Notes: a model not told the origin generated them from the sequence alone. Shown: positions 7,346-18,417, numbered from the stretch's first letter. The stretch: 64,000 nt of DNA from Flavobacteriales bacterium UBA4422 (GCA_002389645.1 DGQE01000034.1:1-64000); one strand, 5' to 3'. A program made the numbers and translations.

Positions 7346-8770
7346 TTAATCTACAATTTCTCCCATTAAAGTTGCTGCAGTGCATTCAGTGACATGAACG
7401 TTCACATAATCGCCAATCTTATAGTCTCCGGTAGGAAATACACACATCACATTCTGAGTGTTTCTCCCACAAAAATGATCTTTACTCCTTTTTGAGTAGC
7501 CTTCGATAAGCACCTTATGGGTTTTATTGACCGCCTTTTTGTTACTTATTAAGGAATGCTCCATCTGAAGGTCGATGATTTCGTTCAGTCTTCTTTTTTT
7601 CACATCAATCGGAACGTCATCCTCGTATTTCCTTTCTGCTAGCGTTTTAGGTCGCTCAGAATAATAAAACATGTAGGCAAAGTCATATTGAACGGCTTGC
7701 ATCAAAGACAAGGTTTCTTGATGCTGTTCTTCTGTTTCTCCACAAAACCCTGCAATTACGTCTGTTGAAATTCCGCAATTGGGCATGATTCTATTTATTG
7801 CATCAATGCGATCAAAGTACCACTCGCGTGTATATCCACGATTCATTCTTTTTAGAACATCACTGTTTCCTGATTGAACAGGGAGGTGGATGTATTCACA
7901 AATATTCTCGTGCTTAGCCATAGAGTAAAGCACGTCATCGGTCATGTCTTTTGGGTGCGAAGTAGAGAATCGTATACGTAAATCAGGATTAACTAGCGCT
8001 ACCTTCTCTAGCAATTGCGCGAAGTTCACAGTTTTCTCGTCAGGGTTAAGGATTTCTCCTTTCTTGGAGAGGTTCCATCGATAACTATCTACATTTTGCC
8101 CTAAAAGTGTAACCTCTCTATAGCCTTTGTCAAAAAGGTCGGCAGCTTCTTCAACGATACTTTTAGGATCTCTGCTTCTTTCTCTGCCTCTTGTAAAAGG
8201 AACCACGCAAAAACTGCACATGTTATCGCAACCTCGCATGATCGAAATAAATGCGCTTACTCCATTTGAATCCAGTCGAACAGGAGATATCTCCGCGTAA
8301 GTTTCTTCTCTCGAAAGCAAAACGTTTACGGCTTTTTGTCCTGATTCTACTTCAGAAACGAGACCTGGAAGTTCTCTGTAGGCATCTGGTCCAGCTACTA
8401 GGTCTACCAATTTTTCTTCTTCCAATAATTGCGATTTTAATCGCTCGGCCATACAACCAAGAATTCCAATGACCTTTTCAGGACTGTCTCTTTTGGTTTT
8501 CTGAAACTGCTTTAGACGATTTCTAACCCTCAATTCAGCATTATCTCTTATAGAGCAGGTGTTGATTAAAACAACATCCGCTTCATCCGCATTTTTTGTT
8601 GTCTCGTAGCCGGCCTTGCCCATTATAGATGCTACAATCTCGCTATCTGAAAAATTCATTTGACAGCCATAACTCTCTACATAAAGCTTCTTACCATTTA
8701 GAAAATTACTTTCCTGATCGGTAATTACTGCTTCGCCTTGACGGACTTCTTCTAATAATTTATCTTCCAT
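7346..8770 (-). CDS. miaB: tRNA-2-methylthio-N6-dimethylallyladenosine synthase MiaB
   Basis: A 474-residue radical-SAM methylthiotransferase that adds the 2-methylthio group to i6A37 of tRNAs reading UNN codons. The N-terminal UPF0004 domain has the first cluster ligand in ESYGCQMNFSDSE, with further Cys in LINTCSIRDNAE and GILGCMAERL. The radical-SAM core holds the CxxxCxxC motif in GCDNMCSFCVVPFTRGRERSR. A TRAM domain ends the protein (HKVLIEGYSKRS onward). Length is normal. It is the first gene of the miaB-secG operon and has a good promoter just upstream, divergent from topA. Confidence 0.97.
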   Translation of the reverse strand: MEDKLLEEVRQGEAVITDQESNFLNGKKLYVESYGCQMNFSDSEIVASIMGKAGYETTKNADEADVVLINTCSIRDNAELRVRNRLKQFQKTKRDSPEKVIGILGCMAERLKSQLLEEEKLVDLVAGPDAYRELPGLVSEVESGQKAVNVLLSREETYAEISPVRLDSNGVSAFISIMRGCDNMCSFCVVPFTRGRERSRDPKSIVEEAADLFDKGYREVTLLGQNVDSYRWNLSKKGEILNPDEKTVNFAQLLEKVALVNPDLRIRFSTSHPKDMTDDVLYSMAKHENICEYIHLPVQSGNSDVLKRMNRGYTREWYFDRIDAINRIMPNCGISTDVIAGFCGETEEQHQETLSLMQAVQYDFAYMFYYSERPKTLAERKYEDDVPIDVKKRRLNEIIDLQMEHSLISNKKAVNKTHKVLIEGYSKRSKDHFCGRNTQNVMCVFPTGDYKIGDYVNVHVTECTAATLMGEIVD

Positions 8771-8794
8771 TTGGACTTAAATATAAACGGGTGG

Positions 8795-8822
8795 CAAAGG
8801 TATGGATTAGGCACGTCTGCAA
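8795..8822 (-). promoter_or_regulatory. Promoter of the miaB operon (TTG-N17-TACCTTTG)
   Basis: On the minus strand a TTG at 8822-8820 lies 17 bp before TACCTTTG at 8802-8795, the best match in the window to the full Bacteroidota -33/-7 promoter. It implies a leader of under 25 nt before the miaB ATG at 8770. Confidence 0.6.
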
Positions 8823-8930
8823 AAATGTCAGTCGGTGATTTTTGAATTTATTAATGACAACAAAGCAGGGTTTGGTGCGGACCACATTATTTTGCGTTTT
8901 ATTTGCACTCATTGAAAAGCGCTGTTGATT

Positions 8931-11237
8931 ATGAATTTGGTGATAGTAGAGTCCCCTGCAAAGGCAAAAACAATTGAAGGTTATCTTGGAAAAGATTACG
9001 TTGTTAAATCTAGTTATGGTCACGTTAGAGACCTCCCTACAAAGGGCCTTTCTGTTGATTTAGAGAATGAATTTAAACCGGATTATGTCGTAATGCCGGA
9101 CAAGAAAAAAGTCATTACTGAGCTGAAAAAGTTAAGTAAGGACGCTGATATAGTTTGGTTAGCCACGGATGAGGATCGCGAGGGAGAAGCTATAAGTTGG
9201 CATTTGTTTGAGGCACTTGGGTTGAAAGAAAACAAGACCAAAAGAATAGTTTTTCATGAAATTACTAAACCAGCAATCACAAAAGCGATTGAGAATCCCA
9301 GAGTAATTGATAAAAACTTAGTCGATGCACAGCAGGCTAGAAGAGTATTGGATAGAATTGTTGGTTTCGAGCTGAGTCCAGTTCTATGGAAAAAGGTGAA
9401 GCCATCACTTTCGGCAGGACGTGTGCAAAGTGTAACGGTAAGATTAATCGTTGAACGTGAAAAAGAGATTGAGGCTTTCAATTCAGAACCATACTTTAGA
9501 GTAAAGGCTGTCTTTGAAGCAAAAGGTAAAAGCTTCTCTGCGGACTTGAATAAGAGGCTGAAGTCTGAGGATGAGGTTAATGCATTTCTTAAGGCCTGCG
9601 CCAACTCCGACTTTTCAGTTGAGACCATTGATAAAAAACCAGGAAAGAAAACACCTTCGGCTCCATTTACAACTTCAACACTTCAGCAGGAGGCAGCAAG
9701 AAAGTTAGGATACTCAGTTGCCCAAACTATGCGCTTAGCTCAAAGTTTGTATGAAGCTGGTAAGATCACCTATATGAGAACGGATAGTGTGAATTTGAGC
9801 GGCACTGCTATTGAAGGTGTAACAGCTGAGATTTTAGATCAATATGGTGATGATTATCTAAATCCTCGAAAGTATTCGACCAAAACAGCCAATGCCCAGG
9901 AGGCTCACGAAGCAATTCGACCTACCTATTTTAATCAGAAGAATGGATCTTCAGATGCTCGTGAACAAAGGCTTTATGAGTTGATTTGGAAGCGCGCAAT
10001 TGCTTCGCAAATGAGTGATGCGAAGTTGATGCGAACGACAATCAAGATTGGAGCATCCGGCTTAGATGAAAAGTTTGAAGTAAAAGGAGAGATCATCACA
10101 TTTGAAGGATTCTTGAAAGTATATCTTGAAGGTACTGATGATGAGCAGGACGAAGAAAGCAATGCTAATCTACCTAACGTTTCTGAAGGAGATGAGTTGA
10201 GTCAAAAGGGTGTTGAAGCGACACAAAAGTTTACCCAGCACCCGGCCCGATACAGTGAAGCAAGTTTGGTGAAGAAATTAGAGGAACTTGGAATTGGTAG
10301 ACCTTCAACATACGCGCCAACAATCAGCACAGTTCAGAAAAGAGGCTACGTAGTTAAGGAAGACAGAGATGGTCATCCACGTAATTATAAAGTAATCACG
10401 CTTGATGGATCTAATATTAAAGAGGAAATCAAAACGGAGAACACTGGCGCTGAACGTAATAAATTGTTTCCAACTGATATTGGAGTGGTGGTAAATGACT
10501 TTTTACAAGAACATTTTGGAGCTATTTTGGATTATCATTTTACCGCTTCAGTTGAAGAAGAATTTGACCACATATCACGAGGTGAATTGGTTTGGACTAA
10601 TATGCTTTCCAAGTTTTATAAACCGTTCCACGATACCGTGGAGGATACACTAGAAAATTCAGAAAGAGCTACTGGAGAAAGGATATTAGGAGAAGACCCG
10701 AAAACGGGAAAGCCGGTATTAGCGAGGTTAGGGCGATATGGGCCGATGGTTCAAATAGGTGATGTTTCTGATGAAGAGAAACCTCAGTTCGCGAAGCTGA
10801 GAGATGGACAAAGTATCCAAAGCATCAGTTTTGAAGAAGCTATGGAACTTTTTAAACTTCCAAGGAGTTTAGGTGAGTGGGAGGGGAATGAAATAGTCGC
10901 CTCAGCTGGTCGTTTTGGTCCATTTGTAAGATATGATGGTAGCTTCTACAATCTAGGTGATTTAGATCCGTTAGAAATTACTTTTGATCAGGCAATAGAG
11001 GTGATTAAAAAGAAGAAGGAAGAGGCATTGAAGGCTATTATTCACGTCTTTGATCATGATCCTGAAATAAAAATCTTGAAAGGCCGATATGGACCTTACA
11101 TGTCAGTTGGAAAGGATAATTACAAGCTTCCGAAAACTGAAGATCCTGAAGCGTTGACATTGGAAAGATGTTTAGAAATAATGAGCACCTCAAGTCCAAC
11201 GAATAAAGGAAAAAAGCGAAAGGCTTCTAAAAAGTAG
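8931..11237 (+). CDS. topA: DNA topoisomerase I (type IA)
   Basis: A 768-residue type IA topoisomerase that relaxes negative supercoils by transient single-strand cleavage. The start is the ATG at 8931 (MNLVIVESPAKAKTIEGYLG); an upstream in-frame TTG at 8925 is not needed. The TOPRIM domain has the EDREGE-type acidic motif in ATDEDREGEAISWH. The active-site Tyr lies in GKITYMRTDSVNL (about residue 285). The C-terminus has three topoisomerase I C-repeats, each marked by a G(R/K)(Y/F)GP(M/F/Y) turn, a Lys-rich tail and no zinc fingers. The arginase-like gene starts 4 bp after its stop, so they are probably co-transcribed. Confidence 0.97.
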   Translation: MNLVIVESPAKAKTIEGYLGKDYVVKSSYGHVRDLPTKGLSVDLENEFKPDYVVMPDKKKVITELKKLSKDADIVWLATDEDREGEAISWHLFEALGLKENKTKRIVFHEITKPAITKAIENPRVIDKNLVDAQQARRVLDRIVGFELSPVLWKKVKPSLSAGRVQSVTVRLIVEREKEIEAFNSEPYFRVKAVFEAKGKSFSADLNKRLKSEDEVNAFLKACANSDFSVETIDKKPGKKTPSAPFTTSTLQQEAARKLGYSVAQTMRLAQSLYEAGKITYMRTDSVNLSGTAIEGVTAEILDQYGDDYLNPRKYSTKTANAQEAHEAIRPTYFNQKNGSSDAREQRLYELIWKRAIASQMSDAKLMRTTIKIGASGLDEKFEVKGEIITFEGFLKVYLEGTDDEQDEESNANLPNVSEGDELSQKGVEATQKFTQHPARYSEASLVKKLEELGIGRPSTYAPTISTVQKRGYVVKEDRDGHPRNYKVITLDGSNIKEEIKTENTGAERNKLFPTDIGVVVNDFLQEHFGAILDYHFTASVEEEFDHISRGELVWTNMLSKFYKPFHDTVEDTLENSERATGERILGEDPKTGKPVLARLGRYGPMVQIGDVSDEEKPQFAKLRDGQSIQSISFEEAMELFKLPRSLGEWEGNEIVASAGRFGPFVRYDGSFYNLGDLDPLEITFDQAIEVIKKKKEEALKAIIHVFDHDPEIKILKGRYGPYMSVGKDNYKLPKTEDPEALTLERCLEIMSTSSPTNKGKKRKASKK

Positions 11238-11241
11238 ATTT

Positions 11242-12378
11242 ATGGAGATAGCCAGTTACTTTGATCCTTTGGGTAATATGCAGTCGGAGAAAACTTCTCT
11301 CGTGTCTGAAATGGTTGCCTATTCGGATTCTTTAGATGTGAAGGAGTTTGATCTTGCTATTATGTATGTTCCCGAGAATCGATGGAATGGGCAGGGCGCG
11401 AGTAACGTTTCAGAAATATTTAACCAGATCAATTTATCCTTAGGCAATCTTTTTACGCACGATTGCGAACCCAAAATCATGAATTTGGGGATTTTCAAAA
11501 TTGGAAGTGAGATTTCAGATACTGAGGCAGGTCTTTCTGATGTTATTCAATTCTTGGTGAGACAGAAAGTTGTGCCAATAATCATTGGAGGAGGGCGAGA
11601 GCTTGCTTACACAATTTATAAAGCATTTAAAAAGGAAGAGCAAATTGTAAACCTCACATCGATTGATAATTATCTGAATTTGGATGAATCGGGAGATTAT
11701 AATTATGTGGGAAAAATTATAAAAGAACAGCCGAACTACCTTTTTAATTATTCGAACATAGGCTTTCAAACTTATTTCGTTTCACCAGAAGAGCTTGAGT
11801 TAGCCGATGAGTTATATTTCGATTCATATAGACTCGGTTCAGTGCGAGGAAACGTGAGCAGCATAGAACCTGTGATTCGGAACGCTGAAATCATTTCATG
11901 TTCATTAGAGGTTTTAAAGTCAAGTGATTTTAGAAGCTCGGTTAACCCTCAGCCCAACGGATTATATGCAGAAGAGGTTTGTCAAATCATGAGGTACGCA
12001 GGTTTGGCTGAGAAGAATAAAGTTGTTTTAATATCCGATTTGAATCTTTCTAAAGTTTATGCTAGTGATATAACGCTCATTGCGGAAATGGTTTGGTGTC
12101 AAATTGATGGCTTTTATAGTCGAAAGTCAGAGCTGCCTTCATCAAACAGGGAGGGTTTCTTAAAATATCGTGTTCCACTGCGAAATGATGAATTTCAGCT
12201 TATTTTTTACAAGAGCCTTTTTACGGATAGATGGTGGATGGAGGTCCCAGTTCCTCCTCAATTCGCAAATAAGTATCGCAAACATCATTTAATACCTTGT
12301 TCTTATGAAGATTATTTGATTGCTACACGCGATGATTTACCAGAAAGGTGGTGGAAAGCTTATAAAAAGATGCTGTAA
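11242..12378 (+). CDS. Arginase/formimidoylglutamase-fold protein lacking metal ligands
   Basis: A 378-residue protein whose central half follows the ureohydrolase fold: strand VVPIIIGGG (residues 110-118), SIDNYLNLDE (140-149), FNYSNIGFQTYFVSPEEL and ISCSLEVLKSSDF. The residues that bind the Mn pair in arginases are absent at each site I can align: GG(D)H is GGGRE, DAHxD is SIDNYLN, SxDxD is SCSLE. From family knowledge, similar proteins are annotated as formimidoylglutamase or arginase in many Bacteroidota; from the sequence I infer that it is not a hydrolase. It follows topA by 4 bp and precedes the porP/gldKLMN genes. Its function is unknown. Confidence 0.72.
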   Translation: MEIASYFDPLGNMQSEKTSLVSEMVAYSDSLDVKEFDLAIMYVPENRWNGQGASNVSEIFNQINLSLGNLFTHDCEPKIMNLGIFKIGSEISDTEAGLSDVIQFLVRQKVVPIIIGGGRELAYTIYKAFKKEEQIVNLTSIDNYLNLDESGDYNYVGKIIKEQPNYLFNYSNIGFQTYFVSPEELELADELYFDSYRLGSVRGNVSSIEPVIRNAEIISCSLEVLKSSDFRSSVNPQPNGLYAEEVCQIMRYAGLAEKNKVVLISDLNLSKVYASDITLIAEMVWCQIDGFYSRKSELPSSNREGFLKYRVPLRNDEFQLIFYKSLFTDRWWMEVPVPPQFANKYRKHHLIPCSYEDYLIATRDDLPERWWKAYKKML

Positions 12379-12443
12379 AATTAAAATTGGTCGGATTTGT
12401 TCATCCATTGATATTGAAAAAGAGGTACGTTCGTGGAAATTTC

Positions 12444-12473
12444 TTGACTCGACTTGAAATTTGAGTAATTTAG
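12444..12473 (+). promoter_or_regulatory. Putative promoter of the porP/sprF gene (TTG-N19-TAATTTAG)
   Basis: TTG at 12444-12446 and, 19 bp on, TAATTTAG at 12466-12473 (one mismatch to TAnnTTTG). It lies 32 bp before the gene start, in the 127-bp gap after the arginase-like gene. Confidence 0.35.
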
Positions 12474-12505
12474 CAAGTCTCAACGTTTAGACCTACAATC
12501 TATTT

Positions 12506-13528
12506 ATGAAATTAAAATTCGGAGTAGCTTCATTGATCATTATGTTGACGTTAGTGTTTAAATCTAATGCTCAGCAGGATCCTCAATTCAGCCAGAATAT
12601 GCATAATAAACTGCTGTTTAATCCTGCGTATGCGGGAATGAATGACGGAATATGTGTTTACACAATTGCTAGACAGCAATGGGTTGGTTTTGAAGGACGC
12701 CCCGAAACATATTTGTTTGGCGGTCATGGGACTTTTATTATTCCTGGCATTAATTTGCGCAGTGGCGGAGGTTTAGTTATCACAGGTGATGCATTGGGTC
12801 AGATGCACTTTACTTCTATTAAGGCATCATATAGCGCGCACATACCTCTAAATTTAATCGCGAGTGATATTGGGTATCTTGGTATAGGTTTTAGCGCTGG
12901 TTGGTTGCAGTTTGGTTTAGGAAACAATTGGAGAAGTACTAATCCTTATTTTTCGGATCCATCAATCCCCGATGAAGGCTTCCAGTCTAGTGCTTTTGAT
13001 ATGGATTTAGGCCTTTACTATAAGACTAACCGCATGTTCATTGGTGCTTCCTTAACACATTTGAATGGAGCTTCGTTTGCTGATTCAGGGCCTGGCCTTG
13101 CAAATCAGTTTCCAAATAATCCAGCAGTTGTGGATTACAATACGAGTTTTTCCATGAAATCTCACTTGTTTGTAATGGGAGGGTACGACTTTCCTTTGCC
13201 TAATCCATTGTTCGTCTTAAAGCCATCTGTCTTTGTGAAGTCAGACCTTGTTTCTGCCCAAGTTGATGTAAATGCTTTGGTTGAATACAATAATTTTATC
13301 TGGGGAGGGTTATCATATAGGTACATTGATGCTGTAGCTGTAATGGCCGGTGTAAATTGGGAGCCAGGTACAATTCCTGGAACACTTAGAACTGGATATG
13401 CATATGATGTTACAACTAATAAGCTTGCTTCTGGAAGCAATGGGTCACATGAAATATTTGTTCAATATTGCTTGAAGTTAAAGCAGAAATCCCCTGTTTC
13501 ACGACATAAGAGCGTAAGATTCTTATAG
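12506..13528 (+). CDS. PorP/SprF family outer-membrane protein
   Basis: A 340-residue predicted outer-membrane beta-barrel. A signal peptide (about residues 1-22, ending FKSNAQ) is followed by the PorP/SprF signature: QDPQFSQNMHNKLLFNPAYAG. Later segments alternate polar and hydrophobic residues as expected for strands (GIGFSAGWLQFGLGNNW, LGLYYKTNRMFIGASLTHL). Family members anchor the T9SS machinery or dock T9SS substrates at the outer membrane. The position just before gldK matches the porP-porK-porL-porM-porN order of Porphyromonas, so a T9SS role is likely. I cannot tell whether it is the core PorP or a SprF paralogue paired with an adhesin. Confidence 0.88.
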   Translation: MKLKFGVASLIIMLTLVFKSNAQQDPQFSQNMHNKLLFNPAYAGMNDGICVYTIARQQWVGFEGRPETYLFGGHGTFIIPGINLRSGGGLVITGDALGQMHFTSIKASYSAHIPLNLIASDIGYLGIGFSAGWLQFGLGNNWRSTNPYFSDPSIPDEGFQSSAFDMDLGLYYKTNRMFIGASLTHLNGASFADSGPGLANQFPNNPAVVDYNTSFSMKSHLFVMGGYDFPLPNPLFVLKPSVFVKSDLVSAQVDVNALVEYNNFIWGGLSYRYIDAVAVMAGVNWEPGTIPGTLRTGYAYDVTTNKLASGSNGSHEIFVQYCLKLKQKSPVSRHKSVRFL

Positions 13529-13537
13529 TAAATAGAT

Positions 13538-13545
13538 TACTTTTG
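13538..13545 (+). promoter_or_regulatory. Putative -7 box (TACTTTTG) upstream of gldK
   Basis: Perfect TAnnTTTG match 9 bp after the porP/sprF stop and 55 bp before the gldK ATG. It suggests that gldKLMN can be transcribed independently of the upstream gene. Confidence 0.45.
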
Positions 13546-13590
13546 TAACTTTTCGTTTAAAAGCATCCCCAAAAAGATATTAATAAATAA

Positions 13591-13595
13591 AGGAG
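13591..13595 (+). promoter_or_regulatory. gldK: Strong Shine-Dalgarno AGGAG for gldK
   Basis: AGGAG sits 5 nt before the gldK ATG, within AAAGGAGATAAT. Most genes here have no such motif, as is usual in Bacteroidota, so this site stands out and fixes the gldK start. Confidence 0.6.
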
Positions 13596-13600
13596 ATAAT

Positions 13601-14926
13601 ATGAAAAACTCGCTCAAATACGCAATGGTAATGCTGATAGCATTACCCATCTTCCTGAGCAGTTGCGGCAGCTCTGGAAATGGACAACTTATAGGTGTTC
13701 AAAATAGAATTGCATGGTATCAGCCAGATCCTTACGGAATGCTCTACCTTCCTATGGGGTCTTATAATATGGGGCCAAGTGATCAAGATGTACCTTATGC
13801 ATCTACTGCAAAATCAAAAACAGTTTCTGTTCAGGCATTTTACATGGATGAAACAGAAATTACAAATAATGAGTATCGTCAGTTTGTATTCTGGGTCCGC
13901 GATAGTATCGCTCGAAGAATTTTAGGTGAAGAAGTTGATGAGGAAGAATACCTTTTTACTATAAACGATTACGATGAGGATATAGATCCCCCTCATATTA
14001 ATTGGAACTCTAGAATTGATTGGTTTGACCCTGATCAAAGAGAGGCGCTTGAGGTAATGTATTATCCTGAGTTTGAAAGATTCAGAGGGCGTAGAGAAAT
14101 AGATTCTAGAAAACTTGATTATGAGTATTTCTGGATTGATTACAGAGATGCTGCGCGAAAAGGTGGTCCCGGGGCTCCCTTGCGTCAGAGAGGTATGACA
14201 GATAGATCAATCTTTATCAAAAGAGACGTTATCAATGTTTATCCTGATACATTATGTTGGGTTCATGATTTTACTTACTCATTCAATGAGCCAATGACCA
14301 AGATGTATTTTAGTCACCCTGCTTATGATGAGTACCCTGTTGTTGGAGTTACATGGAAACAAGCCAGGGCATTCAGTATTTGGAGAACTGAACTTTTAAA
14401 CAGTTATCTGAAAGAAATTGGCGGAGGAGTAGTTCAGGACTTCAGAATGCCTACAGAATCGGAATGGGAATATGCCGCTAGAGGAGGTTTAGACTTAGAC
14501 CCTTATCCTTGGGGAGGCCCTTACATACGAAATACAAGAGGCTGTTTCTTGGCTAACTTTAAGCCTATGCGAGGTAACTATGTTGATGATGGAGGGTTTC
14601 ACACTGTTCCTGCTACTTCATATTCACCCAATGATTATGGTCTTTACTGTATGTCTGGAAATGTTGCAGAATGGACTAGTAATGCTTACGATGAGTCTTC
14701 ATTTGATTTTGCACATGATTTAAACATGGATTATGTTTATGATGCGAAAGATGATGATCCACCTGTCTTAAAGAGAAAAGTAATTCGTGGAGGTAGCTGG
14801 AAAGATATTGGATACTATCTACAAACTGGAACTCGAACGTACGAATATCAAGATACAGCCAAAAGCTACATAGGTTTTAGAAATGTAATGTCATTTCTTG
14901 GACGTGCTAAAGGCGATGACATTTAA
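13601..14926 (+). CDS. gldK: Gliding motility / T9SS lipoprotein GldK (PorK)
   Basis: A 441-residue lipoprotein with signal peptide and lipobox IFLSSC (Cys22). The rest is a formylglycine-generating-enzyme-like (FGE/sulfatase-modifying) fold: FYMDETEITNNEYRQFV, YPVVGVTWKQARAFSIW, RMPTESEWEYAARGG, GLYCMSGNVAEWTSN and VIRGGSWKDIGYY. In T9SS, GldK/PorK and GldN/PorN form the periplasmic ring under the outer membrane; no enzymatic activity is expected. It is the first gene of the gldKLMN operon and has its own promoter-like box and a strong ribosome binding site. Confidence 0.96.
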   Translation: MKNSLKYAMVMLIALPIFLSSCGSSGNGQLIGVQNRIAWYQPDPYGMLYLPMGSYNMGPSDQDVPYASTAKSKTVSVQAFYMDETEITNNEYRQFVFWVRDSIARRILGEEVDEEEYLFTINDYDEDIDPPHINWNSRIDWFDPDQREALEVMYYPEFERFRGRREIDSRKLDYEYFWIDYRDAARKGGPGAPLRQRGMTDRSIFIKRDVINVYPDTLCWVHDFTYSFNEPMTKMYFSHPAYDEYPVVGVTWKQARAFSIWRTELLNSYLKEIGGGVVQDFRMPTESEWEYAARGGLDLDPYPWGGPYIRNTRGCFLANFKPMRGNYVDDGGFHTVPATSYSPNDYGLYCMSGNVAEWTSNAYDESSFDFAHDLNMDYVYDAKDDDPPVLKRKVIRGGSWKDIGYYLQTGTRTYEYQDTAKSYIGFRNVMSFLGRAKGDDI

Positions 14927-14970
14927 CCTAAACAATTTAACTTAAACATAAATACCTAATAAATTCAATT

Positions 14971-15828
14971 ATGTCTCAAGAAGTCAAAGGATTCAGACCT
15001 GGAAGTAAAAGTTGGAAGAACTTCATGGCTAAGCTTTATGGAATTGGAGCAGCAGTAGTAATCGTAGGAGCTTTGTTTAAAATTATGCATTGGCCTTTTT
15101 CTGGTCCATTGTTAGTAGTAGGTCTTTCGACTGAAGCTGTTATTTTCTTCTTTTCAGCGTTTGAACCAATGCATGATGAGCCGAAGTGGGAATTAGTTTA
15201 TCCTGAGTTGGCAATGGCACATGAAGAGGATGAGGATGACGAGCATGAAGCAATTGAAGAAACATCTCACGACAGCGATTCGAAAGAAGAGCTACCTATA
15301 ACTGAACAGCTGGATAATATGTTAGAAGAGGCTAAGATTGGCCCTGAGCTAATTGAAAGTTTAGGAACTGGGCTTCGTTCTCTATCTGACAATGCAGGTA
15401 AATTAAGCAACATTTCAGATGCTTCAGTAGCAACTAACGAATACGTAGACAGTGTTAAGAACGCTGCATCTAATGTTACTACGTTATCACAGACATACTC
15501 TAAAGCTTCTGAAAGTTTAGTGAGCATCAGCATGACTTCTGATGATGGAAATACATATGCTGACAGTTTAAGATCCGTTACTTCAAAGCTTCAAGAGCTT
15601 GGTGGTGTGTATGACGCGCAGCTTCAAGGAAGTAAGGAGCAAATGGAGTCAACTAATCAATTCTACAATGGCATCTCTGAATTAATGTCTAACCTTCAGT
15701 CTTCAGTTGAGGACACGAAGCGTTACAAGGAGAGTATTTCTGAATTGTCCAATAATTTGACTGCTCTTAATAGAGTATATGGAAATATGTTAGCGGCAAT
15801 GAACGTTGGCGCGGGAAATAACTCATAG
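14971..15828 (+). CDS. gldL: T9SS inner-membrane motor protein GldL (PorL)
   Basis: A 285-residue protein with two closely spaced N-terminal transmembrane helices (about residues 22-38 and 43-62, separated by MHWPFSG), followed by a long cytoplasmic part that begins acidic (HEEDEDDEHEAIEE) and continues as coiled-coil-like helix. In the T9SS, GldL pentamers surround two GldM helices and form a proton-driven rotary motor. The Lys/His-Trp loop and the helix pair (ALFKIMHWPF) are the conserved core. It starts 44 bp after gldK. Confidence 0.95.
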   Translation: MSQEVKGFRPGSKSWKNFMAKLYGIGAAVVIVGALFKIMHWPFSGPLLVVGLSTEAVIFFFSAFEPMHDEPKWELVYPELAMAHEEDEDDEHEAIEETSHDSDSKEELPITEQLDNMLEEAKIGPELIESLGTGLRSLSDNAGKLSNISDASVATNEYVDSVKNAASNVTTLSQTYSKASESLVSISMTSDDGNTYADSLRSVTSKLQELGGVYDAQLQGSKEQMESTNQFYNGISELMSNLQSSVEDTKRYKESISELSNNLTALNRVYGNMLAAMNVGAGNNS

Positions 15829-15860
15829 TATTATTTTAACTCACTAGTATATAAGAAACT

Positions 15861-17504
<1,644 letters not shown>

Positions 17505-17521
17505 GATCAAATATTTAGATT

Positions 17522-18373
17522 ATGAAAAGATTAATTTTTTCTATTGTAGTGTTGTCGTCAATATTATTGTCGACATCTCAAGTTACTGCTCAAGACGTGT
17601 TGGATGGTATTTACAGACCTGAACACACTCTTGAAAGAAAGGTCATTGCCTATGCTCCATTGCGTGAAGCAGACATTATGTGGTTGCAGCGCGTTTGGAG
17701 AAGGATTGACTTAAGAGAAAAAATTAATCATCCGATGTACTATCCTGAAAAGCCTTCACAAGGCAGGAAGTCACTATTTGATGTTATTAAGGATGCCATA
17801 CTTAACGATGGGACACTGACAGCCTACGATCCGGGAGCACTTGGAGACGATGATATGTTTACTAAACGAATGACTACAGATGAGGTTCGTAATTTGCTCT
17901 CCAAGATCGATACTAGTTATACTGAGAATTTGATGACTGGCGAAATGGAGCCTGTCATTGTTAACATCGATGTGAAGTCTGGTGATGTTAAGTGGTATGA
18001 GGTCAAGGAGGAGTGGTTTTTTGATCGTCAGAGATCGGTTATGGACGTCAGAATTATTGGAATTTGTCCAATGGTTGCGAAAAAAGATGACGCTGGAGAG
18101 TATCGTGGATTGAAGCCCTTGTTTTGGATCTACTACCCTGAGGCTAGATATGTTTTCGTGAAGTCTGAGGTTTACAATCGTGGTAACGATGTGGAACGAA
18201 GAACATATGAAGACATCTTTTGGAAAAGACAGTTTGGTAGCTTTATCATTAAGACATCAAATGTTTATGATCGAAGTATTTCCCAGTTTAAAACAGGTTT
18301 AAATGCTCTTATTGAAGCCGAGGCTATTAAGGCTAAGATCACGAACATGGAGCATGATCTTTGGAGTTATTAA
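17522..18373 (+). CDS. gldN: T9SS periplasmic protein GldN (PorN)
   Basis: A 283-residue exported protein with a signal peptide ending at about STSQVTAQ (residue 24). Family-typical segments are PLREADIMWLQRVWRRIDLREK, HPMYYPE, LFDVIKDAI and the C-terminal FGSFIIKTSNVYDRSIS. GldN binds GldK to build the ring complex of the T9SS. It lies 17 bp after gldM and closes the operon, followed at once by a good terminator. Confidence 0.95.
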   Translation: MKRLIFSIVVLSSILLSTSQVTAQDVLDGIYRPEHTLERKVIAYAPLREADIMWLQRVWRRIDLREKINHPMYYPEKPSQGRKSLFDVIKDAILNDGTLTAYDPGALGDDDMFTKRMTTDEVRNLLSKIDTSYTENLMTGEMEPVIVNIDVKSGDVKWYEVKEEWFFDRQRSVMDVRIIGICPMVAKKDDAGEYRGLKPLFWIYYPEARYVFVKSEVYNRGNDVERRTYEDIFWKRQFGSFIIKTSNVYDRSISQFKTGLNALIEAEAIKAKITNMEHDLWSY

Positions 18374-18390
18374 TACTTTTATGATTTATC

Positions 18391-18417
18391 AAAAAGGGGC
18401 CTTGTGCCCCTTTTTTT
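18391..18417 (+). terminator. Rho-independent terminator after gldN
   Basis: Stem AAAAGGGGC / GCCCCTTTT with a short loop and a run of seven T, 17 bp after the gldN stop. The five A on the left could also give some termination on the minus strand. Confidence 0.88.

Noticed and set aside
8760..9023. 87-codon minus-strand frame between miaB and topA
   Set aside because: It overlaps the conserved topA start on the other strand and has no family-like features.
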